Of a stretch of 64,000 bases of DNA, positions 1 through 11,550 are shown in pieces. The notes beneath the pieces are model-generated. The model searched no databases. It had not been told where the DNA came from and was given only the letters and a program-made list of their open reading frames with translations. The first letter of the stretch is position 1. Every line of letters starts with the position of its first letter. Source of the stretch: Reticulitermes speratus (taxonomy: Eukaryota; Arthropoda; Insecta; Blattodea; Rhinotermitidae); the NCBI GenBank assembly GCA_021186555.1, contig JAJKFL010000039.1:40806610-40870609 (forward strand), given 5' to 3'. A program made the translations under genes and the position numbers.

Positions 1-604
1 TGAAGATTCTGTCTTCTGGAACAAGATGCTGTGTCATTAGGCAAGTAGTTTAAGATGTTTCAAAGACTTAGTGCCTTCATCTTCAAGGTCAAGCAGTCCA
101 CAAAGAATGTTAATTTCCCATCTTCTTTGTATGTTAAATTATTATTATCTTTAATTCTTTCTACTTCTGAATCTTCACTCACAACCTCCCAGCAGTTCTC
201 AAAGGCCCTGCCACTACCATCCTCATTGTTGCCACCTTCTGTGACCAGTCACTACCCTCATCACCAATACCTACAGCATACAGGCTGTTTGTTTGCATGG
301 CTACTGTTCTTGGCCTGCTTGACCCTGAAGAAGAACGCACTACAATCCTTTGAAGTGTGGGGAGCTCCCTGCCCAGTGACAAGGCACCACATAAAAAGAC
401 TTCTGTGTACAGGAAAAAGCTGGAAGACCACAATAATAAAGTAGTGCCAGATTAATACATAAATTAAACAGATAATTTTCCACTAAAATAAAAACAATCT
501 AAGAGGGAAAGAGAGAGAGAGAGCGAAGAGACAAAACAAATTGGGCTGGGGGAAGCAACCGGAAAGCATTGTCACTATCACAAAAGTGGTAAAGAAAGGG
601 TTAG

Positions 605-866
605 TGTGTGGTACACTTACCATCAGGACAACATAATTGTGGTATTGGTGGTATACACTTACCAGCAGGACAACATAATGTGTGGTACACTTACCAGCAG
701 GACAACATAATGTGTGGTACACTTACCAGCAGGACAACATAATGTGTGGTACACTTACCATGCAGGACAACATAATGTGTGGTACACTTACCATCAGGAC
801 AACATAATGTGTGGTACACTTACCAGCAGGACAACATAATGTTGGTACACTTACCAGCAGGACAAG
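605..866. repeat. 32-bp minisatellite built on a splice-donor sequence
   Basis: Eight head-to-tail copies of a unit of about 32 bp (31-42 bp spacing). Each contains, on the minus strand, CCTGCTG followed by GTAAGTGTACC. The donor-like GTAAGT occurs at 615, 657, 689, 721, 753, 786, 818 and 849. The rightmost copy coincides with the 3' end of WRAP53 exon 2, so the array probably grew from that exon-intron junction. Confidence 0.9.
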
Positions 867-3800
867 ATGTTCCACAGACAGGTTCCATGAAGACATGAGT
901 GGGTACCAGCAATAATCATACACAAGTCCACCCTCTACCACACGCAGGGCAGGCTCTAGCTCAGGTAACATCCTGCCTTTCTGCCAGGACTCCTGACAGT
1001 GCAGTTCTGGTGGTAGATCGAAAACCCGCAGATATTGTCATCACTGTTTGTCAGGATGCATGTACCATCTGGTGACCTGCAACATGTCATCAAGTGGTCA
1101 CATGATTAGTTAGGTCAGTAATCAGTACTAGGCCAGGACAGCTCAGTCAGTATAGCAACTTCCTACGGGCCGGGCGGCCCAGGGATCGAATCCCAGTGGC
1201 GGCGAGATTTTCTTCACCTGTCCAGGACGGCCGTGGGGACCACCCAGCCTCCTGTAAAATGGGTACTGCTCTCTTTCCTGCGGGTAAAGTGGCCAGGGCA
1301 TGGCATTGACCACCCACCCCCATCTAGCGCCGATGTTAAAGAAAGAGTACAGCTATACTTCTACTCCCCCTCTGCCGGCCTGTCTAGGGTGAGCTTTACC
1401 TTTACCTTTAAACAGTACCTGCACTGACAGGTCTGTTATGTTTTAATTTATACGACAATGCTGATAGTAACTCGCGCTATAATGAAAGACAGTGAATATG
1501 GTATAAATGGGCTATTCAGTCAGTGGTCAAAATGCCAAATACAGCCCAACAGACAGTATGCTGTGCCACAAGTGAAAGAGTAATGAATCTTACTTCTGTT
1601 AATTTTGGCTTCATAAAATATCTAGTTGAATAAGCAGTCATAGAAAGCTGACAAGGGAAGGTCCTACAGCTTGGGGGTTGGGCATGGGGTTAACAAATCC
1701 TCATCATAAGAAACCAGCACGTTACAAAATCCTACACATGTAGCTTGGACTTGGACACATTTTTCGAGCGACAAAGCATGGGATTTTTTGTCTTCTTATG
1801 TGCTATCTATATAACGATTAAATATACAGAGCTCTAATTTTGCCTGTTTTATAAGGAATGAAATTTGGTCTCCACATTAAGGAAAGAAACAGAATGAGGG
1901 AGTTTGAGAACAGGGTGCTGAGGGGAATATTTGAACCTCTGAGGGAGGAAGTGATGGGAGGCTGGAGAAAAACTGTATAATGAGGAGCTTCATGATTTGT
2001 ACTGTTGACCAGATATAATTAGGTGATCAAAGTGAGAAGCAAGATGGGTGGGCATGTGGTATGTAGGGGGTAAGAGAAAAGCATACAGCATTTTGGAGGG
2101 GAAATGTGATGTACAGAGGCAATTTGGAAGACCCAGCCATAGATGGTGGGATAATATTAAATGAATATTAAAGAAATTGTATGGGAGAGCGTGGACTGGA
2201 TTCATCTGGCTCACGATAGGGACACATGGTAGGCTTTTGTTAACGCAGTAATGAACCTTAGGGTTCCATCATGTGACAATTATTGACTATTTTAGGACCT
2301 AATAGCTTCTCAAGGACTCTGCTCCATGAGGTTAGTTCTGCAAACATCAAAAAATTAATTTAAAGTCTAATTGCACATGATAAGAATTATACCAGCGTAA
2401 AGAAAGTTTAGAACCAGATACACTGTTCCACCTAATCTGTGGATCTTCCCAGGCCAACTAAATGGTTCCACTGTAGAACTTAATATAAGAAACACAATGT
2501 ATAAATGGCATAAAATATAACATAATACTCTATGTCAGCGGTCGCCAACCATTCGGACCTCACGCACCACTAAACTCACAATTTTGAATCCCGCGGATCA
2601 CTAAAATGAATTTTTTTAAAAAGGTACAAACATCTATAAAATAATGATCATAAAAGTTCCATTTTATTAATATGAAATTTGATTCAACGTAATAAGGCGA
2701 AAATTGTCAGCGATCCTGTGTCGGTGACACGAAGACGAATCAGAATATAACGAAACAGTATAATAAACATAAAAATTGCAAATAATGTCCAAATTTCTCC
2801 ACGGACCACCAAAATTTTCTCACGGACCACCGGTTGGCGACCGCTGCTCTATGTAATATAGCTGTTGTAATGAATAAACTATTTTATCAGGAAAAGGGTT
2901 ATTATAATTAAAACAACGGTAAAGTTGTCCCTGTGCATGCCAAGAAGGATATAGGGGGAGTATAGGTACAGCACCACTAATTCTTAATTTCACACTAGAT
3001 GGAAGTGGTCAGCTTAATGACCTGGTAACTTTACCCCTGGGGAATGAGCCCATGGTACCTACTGAATATGAAGCTCTTAGCACAGTTAAATTGCATTAAA
3101 AGTTATACAGTAAATTAGATTTTGAACATGTGGCTGAGTATTACAAATACACAAACACTGTTCACTGGTGCTGTGAAATTATCCATTACTAAATGTGTTC
3201 CAAAGCCATGTACATCATGTGGTGTCCCCAGAATAAAGTACTGCTACTTTAAAGTTTGAAGTCTTCCAGTATGTGATACTATGTTGCTGGGTTAGCGGTG
3301 TCTCAAGTTCTGAAGGCATGTAGTGCTTTCATCTTCAGGGATTGAGGGGTCCAAAAATGTCAGGGAACACTAACCAAGCGACACTGCATCTTGTCCCAGA
3401 AAACCTGAATCCTCAACAAAACCACTATGGAAACTTAAAATCTTTCATAACTGTTATTTTATGTATATCTACCATTTACATCCCTTCATGCATACATCTT
3501 CCTTCTTCTGAAACTCCTTCCACACACTAGTTATTTCACTGCTATTTTGAAACTTGTACTCTTGTACAGAATAAGTACTTTGTGGATCAGTTGCTGTAGA
3601 AATACTTTCATGTGTAGCTTCTTCAGAACCTGTATTATCAGTGTGTTTTAATTGTGTGACACTATGGGAATCTTCATCCTTGTCTGTCGTTTCTGCTATG
3701 GGCACACTCCCTGTAGGGATTTCTTCTTGAGAAGGTTTTAATTCAGCATTTAAGTTCAACTCATTATGTTCATGGTCATTCCCATGCAGACGCTCCGCCA

Positions 3801-4011
3801 GCGTGTCAGTCTCACTACCGACTTCACGTTCTTTCGTTAATGAAATGTCAGTAAAATTTAATGTCACTTCGTTATAGCACGTGTGCATGCTGCTTTCTTC
3901 ATTTACTGTGGTGTGACCAGACAATGCTAACTGAACAGCCGGAGTATCGAGTTCCTCACACGGAATAGCACTAATACCCGAATTTACATCATTACGTTTA
4001 GGTTCAACCAT
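855..4011 (-). CDS. WRAP53: WRAP53 / TCAB1 (WDR79), 5' part, runs off left edge
   Basis: WD40 protein that in animals brings scaRNAs and telomerase RNA to Cajal bodies. Exon 1 is 3473-4011: ATG at 4011 and 179 codons plus 2 nt, rich in Glu, Ser and Thr and apparently disordered, ending VCMKGCK-W at the start of the first WD repeat. Exon 2 is about 855-1076: acceptor TTGCAG, then [14 protein letters not shown], then [10 protein letters not shown], then [19 protein letters not shown], an order typical of WRAP53. The phase-2 junction rebuilds GCKWSPDG. A missing base near 1032, between the SDDN and LRVF segments, shifts the frame. The exon 2 donor lies in the minisatellite. Later exons are outside the window. 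Intron 1 holds a SINE, LINE debris and a hAT MITE. Family call is confident; the exact end of exon 2 is less so. Confidence 0.85.
1132..1411 (+). repeat. SINE family 1 (tRNA-like head, TTTACC tail)
   Basis: The tRNA-like head has a B-box-like GGATCGAATCCC, followed by a conserved body (CACCCAGCCTCCTG, GGTACTG, AGTGGCCAGGGCATG, CATCTAGCGC) and a tail of TTTACC repeats. It lies in WRAP53 intron 1. Related copies are at 2920, 4571, 5222, 17985, 19000, 26190, 27585, 34705 and 50065. Confidence 0.8.
1890..2330 (+). mobile_element. Non-LTR retrotransposon 3' fragment (LINE family A)
   Basis: A decayed copy of the C-terminal end of the reverse transcriptase whose longest copy is at 6650-7620. Matching stretches include GAGAACAGGGTGCTGAGGGG, the region encoding [11 protein letters not shown] and the tail AGCTTCTCAAGGACTCTGCTCC. 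Confidence 0.75.
2536..2846. mobile_element. hAT-type MITE with perfect 8-bp target duplication
   Basis: Terminal inverted repeats begin CAGCGGTCGCCAACC and end GGTTGGCGACCGCTG. The 311-bp element is flanked by identical 8-bp repeats CTCTATGT at 2528-2535 and 2847-2854. There is no coding capacity. It is inserted in WRAP53 intron 1. Confidence 0.93.
2920..3062 (-). repeat. SINE family 1, partial
   Basis: The 3' half of the SINE in reverse orientation, with AAAGTTGTCCCTGTGCATG, CACTAGATGGAAGTGGTCAG and GGTACCTACTGAATA. Confidence 0.65.
3262..3345. repeat. Dispersed TTCTGGGATGTGATGC repeat family, partial
   Basis: A degenerate copy of a short repeat scattered through the window, with core GTCTTCCAGTATGTGATAC and CATCTTCAGGG. 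A similar partial copy lies at about 8-100. See 13025-13215 for a fuller copy. Confidence 0.5.
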
Positions 4012-4570
4012 GATGTATCAGAGAATGTTAAAAACGTTTGATATACCTACGTGATCCTAACCTTCATACAACATAACCTCAAATATTATTATTCAGTAAG
4101 GTCGTTTCGAAATGAACAAATGTGATTTCTTTTTTATCAGGACTTCTGTAAGTGTCACAACATTCGGAAAAATCAATTAAAATGATGCTATCATAAAATG
4201 TTGTTTATAACACGCAAGTTTTTCAGTGCAGTGACGAAAGCACCGTTCACATTCGAAAATAAGCACAGTTCAATTATACTGTTCACGCGCGTTTGAAGCG
4301 CCAAAGTCAAATTAATTGAAAGGTTGTTTACAAATTAACTTGTGTTCCAACAGAAAGTGGATTTTACTGCGTTTTTGTGGTTCAAATTTAGTAGCTCAGT
4401 TATAATTTCCAAGTTGTTTGGTGTGAATTTTAGCTAGCGCCTGCTACTCTAATTCGAGGGGTTTTAGTGTCCATGCCCCTGTCTCTCAACTGAAAAGACT
4501 GCATTAAATGGGCCACAGCTCCTGTAGGGCCTCTTTGTTCATATCTGATTTTGAAAGGGTTTGCATAGCG

Positions 4571-4855
4571 TTCCGGTAGCCTGCAGTGACTAGGCTATAT
4601 GATGAACAATCGAGAAAGCGTGGTTCGATTCTCGGCATGGACAGGAAATATTTTCTTTTCCAAAGCGTTCAGATCGGCTCTGGGGCCCACCTAACTTCCT
4701 ATTCAGTTGACACCGGCGGACAATATAGCGCCGGCGCGTGAAGCTCATCGTGCACGTCTGTCTGGTGCCACAGTTAAGTATGAGTGGCTCTGTACGTCTG
4801 TTACCCCAAATGCCGCCATCCCCTGCCCAGGGTCAGCGTTACCTTTTTTAACCTC
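4571..4855 (+). repeat. SINE family 1
   Basis: B-box-like GTGGTTCGATTCTCGG, a family 1 body with TGGGGCCCACCTAACTTCC, and the end CAGCGTTACCTTTTTTA. It lies just upstream of WRAP53, with about 560 bp of unannotated sequence (4012-4570) that should contain the WRAP53 promoter. Confidence 0.7.
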
Positions 4856-5221
4856 ACTTTCGTTTTTTATTGGTGAGATTTGACACTCTCACAGCAGTGA
4901 CTATAACGATGACTCTGCTGGGCCATTTATGCAGTCTTTCAAGATATCAGTCAGGAAATTTGAATTCCCATGCATTTGGTTGATATGATTCATTAATAAT
5001 TGTGTCGCATTGGTACTGACTGCACAAGGTACTGAATTGTTAGGGCAATGATAAATAGTAAATTAAAGGAATATGATACAGGTCATTGATACTATCCTGC
5101 TCTTAAATTAAAAGTGTTAAACAAAGTCATGAGAAAATCTCAGTTAAGATAGCTCGTCACCTGGCTGATTATCACCAGGTAGCAAAATGAGCAAATGGCA
5201 TGAACAAGAAGTGTTCTGTTT

Positions 5222-5517
5222 GAAGTTGTCCCCAGGTATGCCATGAAGGCAAATAAGGAGTGTGGAGGCATAGTGACACTCATACTTAGCCTCTGCACTA
5301 GATGGAAGTGAATGGTCAGCTTTGTTCTAGCTGCTCTAGCCCTGGTACTTGCTGAATAGGAGGCTGGAGTTTGGGGGAGGGGGGGGGGGGGGTGTTAATT
5401 TCAGAGTCACTCCAGACGTTTTGGAGAAAAGAAAAAATTTCTTTCCCCTGCCAGGAATCGAACCCCAGACTATCCAGCCCATTACCTACTCACTATACTG
5501 ACTAAGCTATCCTGGTT
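5222..5517 (-). repeat. SINE family 1, near full length
   Basis: On the minus strand it starts CCAGGATAGCTTAGTCAG, has the B-box GGGTTCGATTCCTGGCAG, then the body and tail. A G-run at about 5385-5393 interrupts it on the plus strand. Confidence 0.8.
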
Positions 5518-5522
5518 CCAGG

Positions 5523-6640
5523 TGTTCTGTGTATGCATTACATTTATCTTCTGCCTGCGTGTATGCCATGTGTTGTAAACTGGGAGAGGATGAGCTGTGT
5601 GGTAAGACAGCAATAGCAGCTTGGGTAGCAATTTCAGTGGCAAGCTGAGTAACTGTATGAAAGTTAGATACATTTGAAATAGGAGTAGTTTATTTTTACC
5701 TTAAGGAGTGAGAAACTGTTTACAGAGGCTAAGGTTTCTTACAATGGTACAGTTGGGAACAACACAGCCCACTGAGATAAGCTATGAAGTGCATGGCAAC
5801 AACTAAAGAGTAAATGGACCACTCAAGTTATCACTTGTTATAATTTATCAGTCACATTTATTCACTTTATTTTACAGAGATAAGTTATCTGCATATAATG
5901 AAAAATAGTAGCAGTTGGTGGGTTGACAACTAGTGGTTGTGTCCCATGAATGGCTTCACCAAGTCTCTTGGTTAAGAATCACTGTTATTACAATCTGCTA
6001 GCATGAGCAAGCACATGACATTCAGAATTAAGCCACTCAATATATCACCATTCATTTCACAAGTGTTATATCGCCTGTTTGCAGGATATCAAGATGTGGT
6101 ATGCAGCTGCAACACAACTAGATATTGTATCAGGTTTTGTAAGTGCCCACTCAGGTGGAAAAGCTGGGTGTTTCTCACTGTGAAGTTGGGCCAGTGTTGC
6201 AGGTGTGCCAAAGCTGTGACTCAGGGAACCCATGGGACAAAATAATTTGGGAAGACAGTGAAAGTTTGAACATGAGTGAAAAGCAAACTGACCTTTTTCA
6301 TATGAGTATACCATTATGTGCTCCCGCAATTGTTGCAGTGTAAACACATAAATATACTCTGGCAAATCTGCCTCTTGGCTAAATGCCACTAACTCTCCTT
6401 GTATGTGTATGCCCACTTTCAGTTGTGCTCTAGAAAAACATCTTCAGTTTCATTGCATCAATCCCAATAAAAGATACAGGCTTAGATTTTTGGCAAGCAT
6501 TTTACTTTTGTGCATATGTTCCCAAGTTTCTTGTGTAGGTGGGACTTGGCACTTTGTCTAACATTTCGGGGGGCTGTGCTGTGAGTGGGTGATATCTAGG
6601 AAACTAACCAGCTCTGACACCTCTCTCAAGTGTATGACTC
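5523..6640. other. Intergenic stretch, nothing recognised
   Basis: No conserved protein, RNA gene or repeat was recognised. Short open frames here, including a 116-codon minus-strand one at 6066-6416, show no family features and were not called. Confidence 0.5.
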
Positions 6641-6649
6641 CTAACTAAC

Positions 6650-7620
6650 TAACTCCATGGAGCAGAGTTCTTCTTGAGAAGCTAACAGGTGTCAGCTAGT
6701 CAAGAAATTCCCCGCGTTTTATGGAACCCGAAGGTTCATTACCGCACTCACAAGAGCCCGCCACCTGTCCCTATCCTGAGCCTTATCAATCCAGTCCATG
6801 CCCCCCCATCCCACTTCTTGAAGATCCATTTTAATATTATCCTCCCATCTACGCCTCGGTCTTCCAAGTGGTCTCCTTCCCTCAGGTCTCCCCACCAAAA
6901 CCCTGTATGCACCTCTCCCCTCACCCATACGTGCTACATGCTCCGCCCACCTCATTCTTCTTGATTTGATCACCCGAATAATATTTGGTGATGAGTACAG
7001 ATCATTAAGTTCCTCGTTATGTAGTCTTCTCCACTCCCCTGTTACCTCGTCCCTCTTAGGCCCAAATATCCCCCTCAGCACCCTTTTCTCGAACACCCTC
7101 AGCCTATGTTCCTCCCTCAGTGTGAGAGACCAAGTCTCACATCCATACAAAACAACAGGCAAAATTATAGTTCTGTATATCTTAATCTTTGTATTTTTGG
7201 ATAGCAAACTGGAAGACAGAAGATCCTGCACCGAATGATAACAAGCACTCCCCGACTTCAGTCTGCTCTTAATTTCTTCCTGAATGGAATTTTGATTTGT
7301 TAGGGTTGTTCCCAAATATTTGAACTGTTCCACCCTTTCAAAGGATTTATTATCTACTTTTATGTTGTGATTTTGTCCTGCATTCTGATCTCGAGACATG
7401 ACCATGTACTTAGTTTTCTCAGCATTTACTTCTAGACCAATCTCCTTACTAGCGACTACTAAAGCTTCTGTGTTTTTCTTTATAGCTTGTACACTTCCAC
7501 CCAACATATTAACATCATCAGCATAAACTAGAAGCTGATGTGTACCATTCAATTTTAAGCTCTCCTGGTTTGCCTGAACCCTCCTAATGGCATATTCCAA
7601 CTCAAGTGTATGGTGTTGTT
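6650..7620 (-). mobile_element. Non-LTR retrotransposon, C-terminal half of reverse transcriptase (LINE family A, longest copy)
   Basis: An open minus-strand frame from about 7600 to 6719 (293 codons) carries the reverse-transcriptase catalytic motif LLVYADDVNMLG near its start, then EVNAEKTKYMVMS, FKYLGTTL, LYGCETWSL and the C-terminal [11 protein letters not shown] and [15 protein letters not shown] motifs of arthropod non-LTR elements. The endonuclease and fingers regions are absent, so this is a 5'-truncated copy, as expected from target-primed reverse transcription. The uninterrupted frame suggests a fairly young insertion. The clade (RTE-like or another) is not certain. At least eight shorter fragments of the family lie in the window. 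Confidence 0.88.
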
Positions 7621-7865
7621 TAATGCATTTTCATCTCTTCTGTGTGAGATTTAAAAACTTTAATACTTCAGACTGCAGTGTAAGACTGGAGAGGAAAAAC
7701 TGTATTAGCAAATGTTTTTTATCTTTGTAGAAGAAGATATGCCTGTGTGAAGATAAAAAGGAAATAATATTCTTTGATACTTGCACAAGGGCAAGGGCCC
7801 TTTGGTCTGCCATCTGCCTAGGTTATGACTTGGGGACCAAATGCATTCTTTTCTCATAAGTTTTG

Positions 7866-7960
7866 CTTTGAAGATGTAGTAATTCTGGGATGTGATGCTG
7901 TGTCATTGGTGTGTATTTCCGAACAGTTCAAATGGTCACAGAGACATCATCTTCAAAACG
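7866..7960 (+). repeat. Dispersed TTCTGGGATGTGATGC repeat family
   Basis: TAATTCTGGGATGTGATGCT, then GTGTCATTGG. This is the terminal part of the short dispersed family. Confidence 0.6.
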
Positions 7961-8374
7961 CGTGGAACTATATATCCAACAACATGGCATTACATACAAG
8001 AAGACTTGAATCTTCAGGAACACCACTTTGAGAATCACTAAGCTCATAACTTCTTTTCCCTATCCATAACACAGCCAATTATAAAGGCGGTCATGGTGGT
8101 TGAATACATTTCAGATTACTGGCCTTCTGGATTTTATCTATAGAGTTATACTTCAAACAGAACATGTTTCTGAAGCTGGAACTGTTCCTGTCCTCAGGTG
8201 AAAGCCTGGGGAGCACATAATGAGTTGGGTCTAATAGAAACAGCTGTTCTTAGTGGACAGCCTCAGTCCACCAGTGACTGGCATGAAAGTTGAAAATGCA
8301 ATTAGCTAAGACCTGTACTCATATCAACATTCTTGTCAGGTGTAACTCTTTTCTCTTCTCATCTTCTTCTCCTT

Positions 8375-8690
8375 CTTCTTTAGCACTAAAGCCCTTTAAG
8401 TTTGGCCTTGGCTTCCCTCATGTCAGATGCCCATTCTGTTCTGTCCAAAGCTCTAGATCTCCATTTGATTTTTCAATTCCATTTTGACATCTTCCATCCA
8501 CCTTAAGCTAGGTCCTCCCTTTTTTTTTTCTCTCCTTCCTCCTGTTTTACATTCCAGTAACTTCTTTACTGTCCTTTCACTACCCAGTCTCACAACATGC
8601 CCATGACATTCCAACCTACGTACTTTAATTACAGTTACAATATCTGGAGTTTTAAATTTATTATAAATTTCTTGATTCATTTTTAATCTC
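8375..8690 (-). mobile_element. Non-LTR retrotransposon 3' fragment (LINE family B)
   Basis: The minus strand encodes a reverse-transcriptase C-terminal tail: VRRLECHGHVVRL, GPSLRWMEDVKMEL, then after a broken codon RSRALDRTEWASDM and a stop. It is a different sequence from LINE family A. Confidence 0.75.
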
Positions 8691-8778
8691 CAGTAACCAT
8701 TTTCATATGTTGGTCCATCTGTTTTTCACAGGATTTTCAGTAGTAACTCAGACACTATAATTGAAGGCATTCATAAAG

Positions 8779-8926
8779 TAATAATTGTCATTGATTTCAG
8801 GCTTCCGCCACGATGTTGATGAAATCTGTGGTCTTCTGGGTTATTACGCAGCGTCGTGTGGTAAACAATTACCACACGACACTGCGTAATAACCCAGAAG
8901 ACCACAGGTTTCATTAATAATTGTCA
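8779..8926. mobile_element. Foldback element with 12-bp target duplication
   Basis: The direct repeat TAATAATTGTCA at 8779-8790 and 8915-8926 brackets a tail of about 27 bp on the left (with CTTCCGCCACGATG) and an almost perfect palindrome at 8818-8914 (arms of about 45 bp, loop of about 7 bp). The palindrome arms carry the GTCTTCTGGG...GTGTGG sequence of the dispersed short family. The ribozyme core seen in other foldbacks is not present here. Confidence 0.85.
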
Positions 8927-9770
8927 ATACTCATTTAGCTTGTCACTAATTGTCAATACTCATTTATCTTGTGCAGTGAACATGATAAGTTCTGTCTGAC
9001 AGACCCCTCGTCTATTTACATGAGGGTGAAACCAGAACCAGCTTCTGAGTGCTAGATATTATTGCAGCAACCCAGACCTATATACAGCCCTTGTTAAGCA
9101 GTTGGCCCCTGTACCATTTACCTCTTTCATCTACACTGTAATCAGGAGCAAACTGTAAATGTTACCAATTCTTGCTCCCTTTTAAAATATGGATTCTCGT
9201 ATTGTGTTTCATTTTCATTCTACAAATCCAAAAGGTTACAAAACCACTGGATACAGAACAAGTCAAGGACTGTATGCGCAGGGTCTCTATTTTTGAATTC
9301 CCTGAGCATGGCAGCTTTATAATATAGAAAGCCTTTGTCTGCCAGGCCATCCCATGACATCTGTGCTGCTCAGGACAAATATGTAAGAGATGTTGTATAG
9401 AAACACCAATTATGCCACATCTTGGGTGGGGTCCTTCTTATGGAGGTCTGTTTTGTGGTAATAAGTTGGGCATGTCTCTGAAATTTTCAGATTTACTGTG
9501 CTGTTCTGGGCATGACAGGGCTAATGTCATGGCCTCAGACATTAACTGGAACTGTCATCCGGATAGGAAATCTCCATTTACTATTCACAGGGTGCTGAGG
9601 CAAATGTTTTGAATAGGGAGGAAGGGACACAAGGATGGAGAAAACTGTGTAATAAGGAGATCCATGATTTTTACTATTCACAAATGTGTTTAGGGTGATA
9701 AATCAGGTATGACATTGCTAGGGCTTATAGCATGCTTCTGAGAGACAACAAATATATGAAGGATTTTAAA

Positions 9771-9961
9771 TTTCACTGTCTATTAAACCAACCAAATGCA
9801 CTCTTTACTATCAATTTTAATAGTAATTACAACTTTCCCCTACATATGTTTGACCCCCCTGATGATGGTCTAGGCAGACCAAAACATATGTAGGGGAAAG
9901 TTGTAATTACTATTAAAATTGATAGTAAAGGTGCATTTGGTTGGTTTAATAGACAGTGAAA
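9771..9961. mobile_element. Foldback element, one-ribozyme form
   Basis: Arms of about 80 bp: TTTCACTGTCTATTAAACC on the left pairs with GGTTTAATAGACAGTGAAA on the right. Flanks (ATATGAAGGATTT and GTGTGAAGGGTTT) match at 10 of 13 bases, all differences A/G, and look like an aged 13-bp target duplication. The left arm stops before the ribozyme core; the right arm carries it. Confidence 0.82.
9854..9896 (+). ncRNA. Hammerhead ribozyme motif, slightly decayed
   Basis: Stem I CCCC/GGGG, core CTGATGA, an extra T, stem II GGTCT-aggc-AGACC, then AAAAC in place of GAAAC (G12 changed to A), stem III AC-ATAT-GT and predicted cleavage after GTA (after 9892). The G12 change should lower or abolish cleavage. 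Confidence 0.7.
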
Positions 9962-11067
9962 TGTGTGAAGGGTTTGGTAGGAAAACGTGAAGGGAAAAGA
10001 TCACTTGGAAGACCAGGAAGAATGGGAGGAAAAATTTTACTCGTTATACTTTAGTAGTTGATGGCATATGTAGTTTACATTAGGAAGATAATATTAAAAT
10101 GGTCTTCAAGAATTGGGCTGGAGGGTTTAAACTAGATGCAACAGGGCAGGGACCAGTGGCTGGCTCCTACAAACACAATAATGAATCTTCAGGTTGCGTA
10201 AACTATTACGATCGCCCGACTACATGCCAGGACTGTTAGCTTCTTAAGAACGAATACTGCTGCATGTATTTACTGTATATTATGCTGTTTCATGACAAAT
10301 CAGCAGCTTGTAACGTAGGTAAGTGGATTCAGAAATATGTGCAAGACACACTTTTCTACTAAACCATAAAATAAAGACAAAATATAAAGGAACAAGTATG
10401 TTCTGCCGTGAAGATGGAGTCATTAGTTTGTTTCGAAACGTTGGTAAACTTCTACCAGACTACACGGCGTCACATTTGAGACGACAGTAATCTTTACATT
10501 TACTGCTGTGAGAACCTCCATTTTGATGGGCTGTGTGTTTGTCCCAGCTCTGGAGGCACTGCACTTGAATTCTGCAACTCAGCCTTGATCGTTATAGGGT
10601 GGCACAGAAACATGAAATCCAAGACACATTGGTCTTGCATCGCCCATGAAACAGCAATTTATCGTAACCCACCGATACACAGTTTTACAGGAGACAGAAA
10701 AAACTTGACTGATCCGCAATAGACTAACACTTAATGTTAAGCTTTTACAAAAATATAAGAACAAGCAATTTTTTTGTGGACACAACATTTTTGACAGAAG
10801 ACGCATTTGTAACCCAGCTGTCTAGTAATATTGGAATCTCAGTTTGACAAATTGTATGGGTTACAACAAATTGCCCTTTCATGAGTGATATGTTTATCAC
10901 AATCTTCATTTGATGGCTAATTGTTATCTAAAGAGGTTGGCTGTATTATTTCTGATTAAAAGATGACTGACAGATTAGACTTGGTTAGGCTTCTATAGCC
11001 ATGTCCCCAGGAATCATGCAAAGTTCAGTGTATGCAACAGCTTAAAAAAATAGTCATTCTTTGTACT

Positions 11068-11135
11068 TTATCTGTGACTCTTGTGATAATGTAGGGTATA
11101 TAAGAAGCAAAGTGCCTTTCTTGGTGATACAGTCA
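11068..11135 (+). promoter_or_regulatory. Core promoter of the group 1 allergen-type gene
   Basis: A TATA box TATATAAG at 11097-11104 is followed about 30 bp later by an initiator-like ACAGTC (about 11129-11134). Two GATA-type motifs lie just upstream: TTATCT at 11068-11073 and TGATAA at 11084-11089. GATA factors often drive insect midgut genes, so gut expression is a reasonable inference. Confidence 0.6.
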
Positions 11136-11173
11136 TCTCATCTGCCTGCACTGACAAGCATCAGCAGTTGAAG
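11131..11173 (+). other. Probable non-coding first exon of the allergen-type gene
   Basis: Starts at the initiator and ends at a good donor, TTGAAG|GTAAGC (donor at 11174). The coding sequence begins exactly after the acceptor CTTGCAG at 13701-13703, which implies an upstream non-coding exon. The intron would be about 2.5 kb. Confidence 0.55.
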
Positions 11174-11199
11174 GTAAGCATAAAGATTAACTAACTAAT

Positions 11200-11550
11200 T
11201 AACTCCATGGAGCGGACTCTTTCTTGACAAACTAACAGTTCCTCAGATAGTCGAGAAATTCCCTGCATTTTATGGAACCCAAAGGTTCATTACCATATTC
11301 AAAAGCACCTGCCACCTCTCCCTATCCTCAGCCAGACCAATCAAGTCCATGCCTCCCCATCCCACTTCATGAAGATCCATTTTAATATTATCCTCCTATC
11401 TATACCTAGGTCTTCCAAGTGGTCTCTTTCTCTCAGGTCTTCCCCACCAAAACCCTGTATGCACCTCTCCTGCCTCCCATATGTCCTGCCATTTCATTCT
11501 TCTTGATTTGATCACCCGAATAATATTTGGTGAGGAGTACAGATCCGAAA
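11200..11550 (-). mobile_element. LINE family A fragment
   Basis: The reverse-strand 3' end of the family: CTCCATGGAGCGGACTC, AAATTCCCTGCATTTTATGG, and TCTTCCAAGTGGTCTC as in 6650-7620. It sits in the first intron of the allergen-type gene. Confidence 0.8.

Larger units (their letters stand above)
9590..10250 (+). mobile_element. LINE family A fragment split by a foldback element
   Basis: The left part (9590-9765) contains CAGGGTGCTGAGG and the region after FGPKRDEV. The right part (9965-10250) has GGAAGACCAGGAAGA, AAGATAATATTAAAATGG and the 3' tail GTTAGCTTCTTAAGAACGA. The two halves would join if the foldback at 9771-9961 were removed. Confidence 0.75.

Noticed and set aside
55..444. 129-codon plus-strand open frame at the left edge
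   Set aside because: Low-complexity Ser/Leu/Pro translation with no family features; a dispersed repeat covers its start.
6066..6416. 116-codon minus-strand open frame
   Set aside because: No conserved motif, and no supporting promoter or splice signals.
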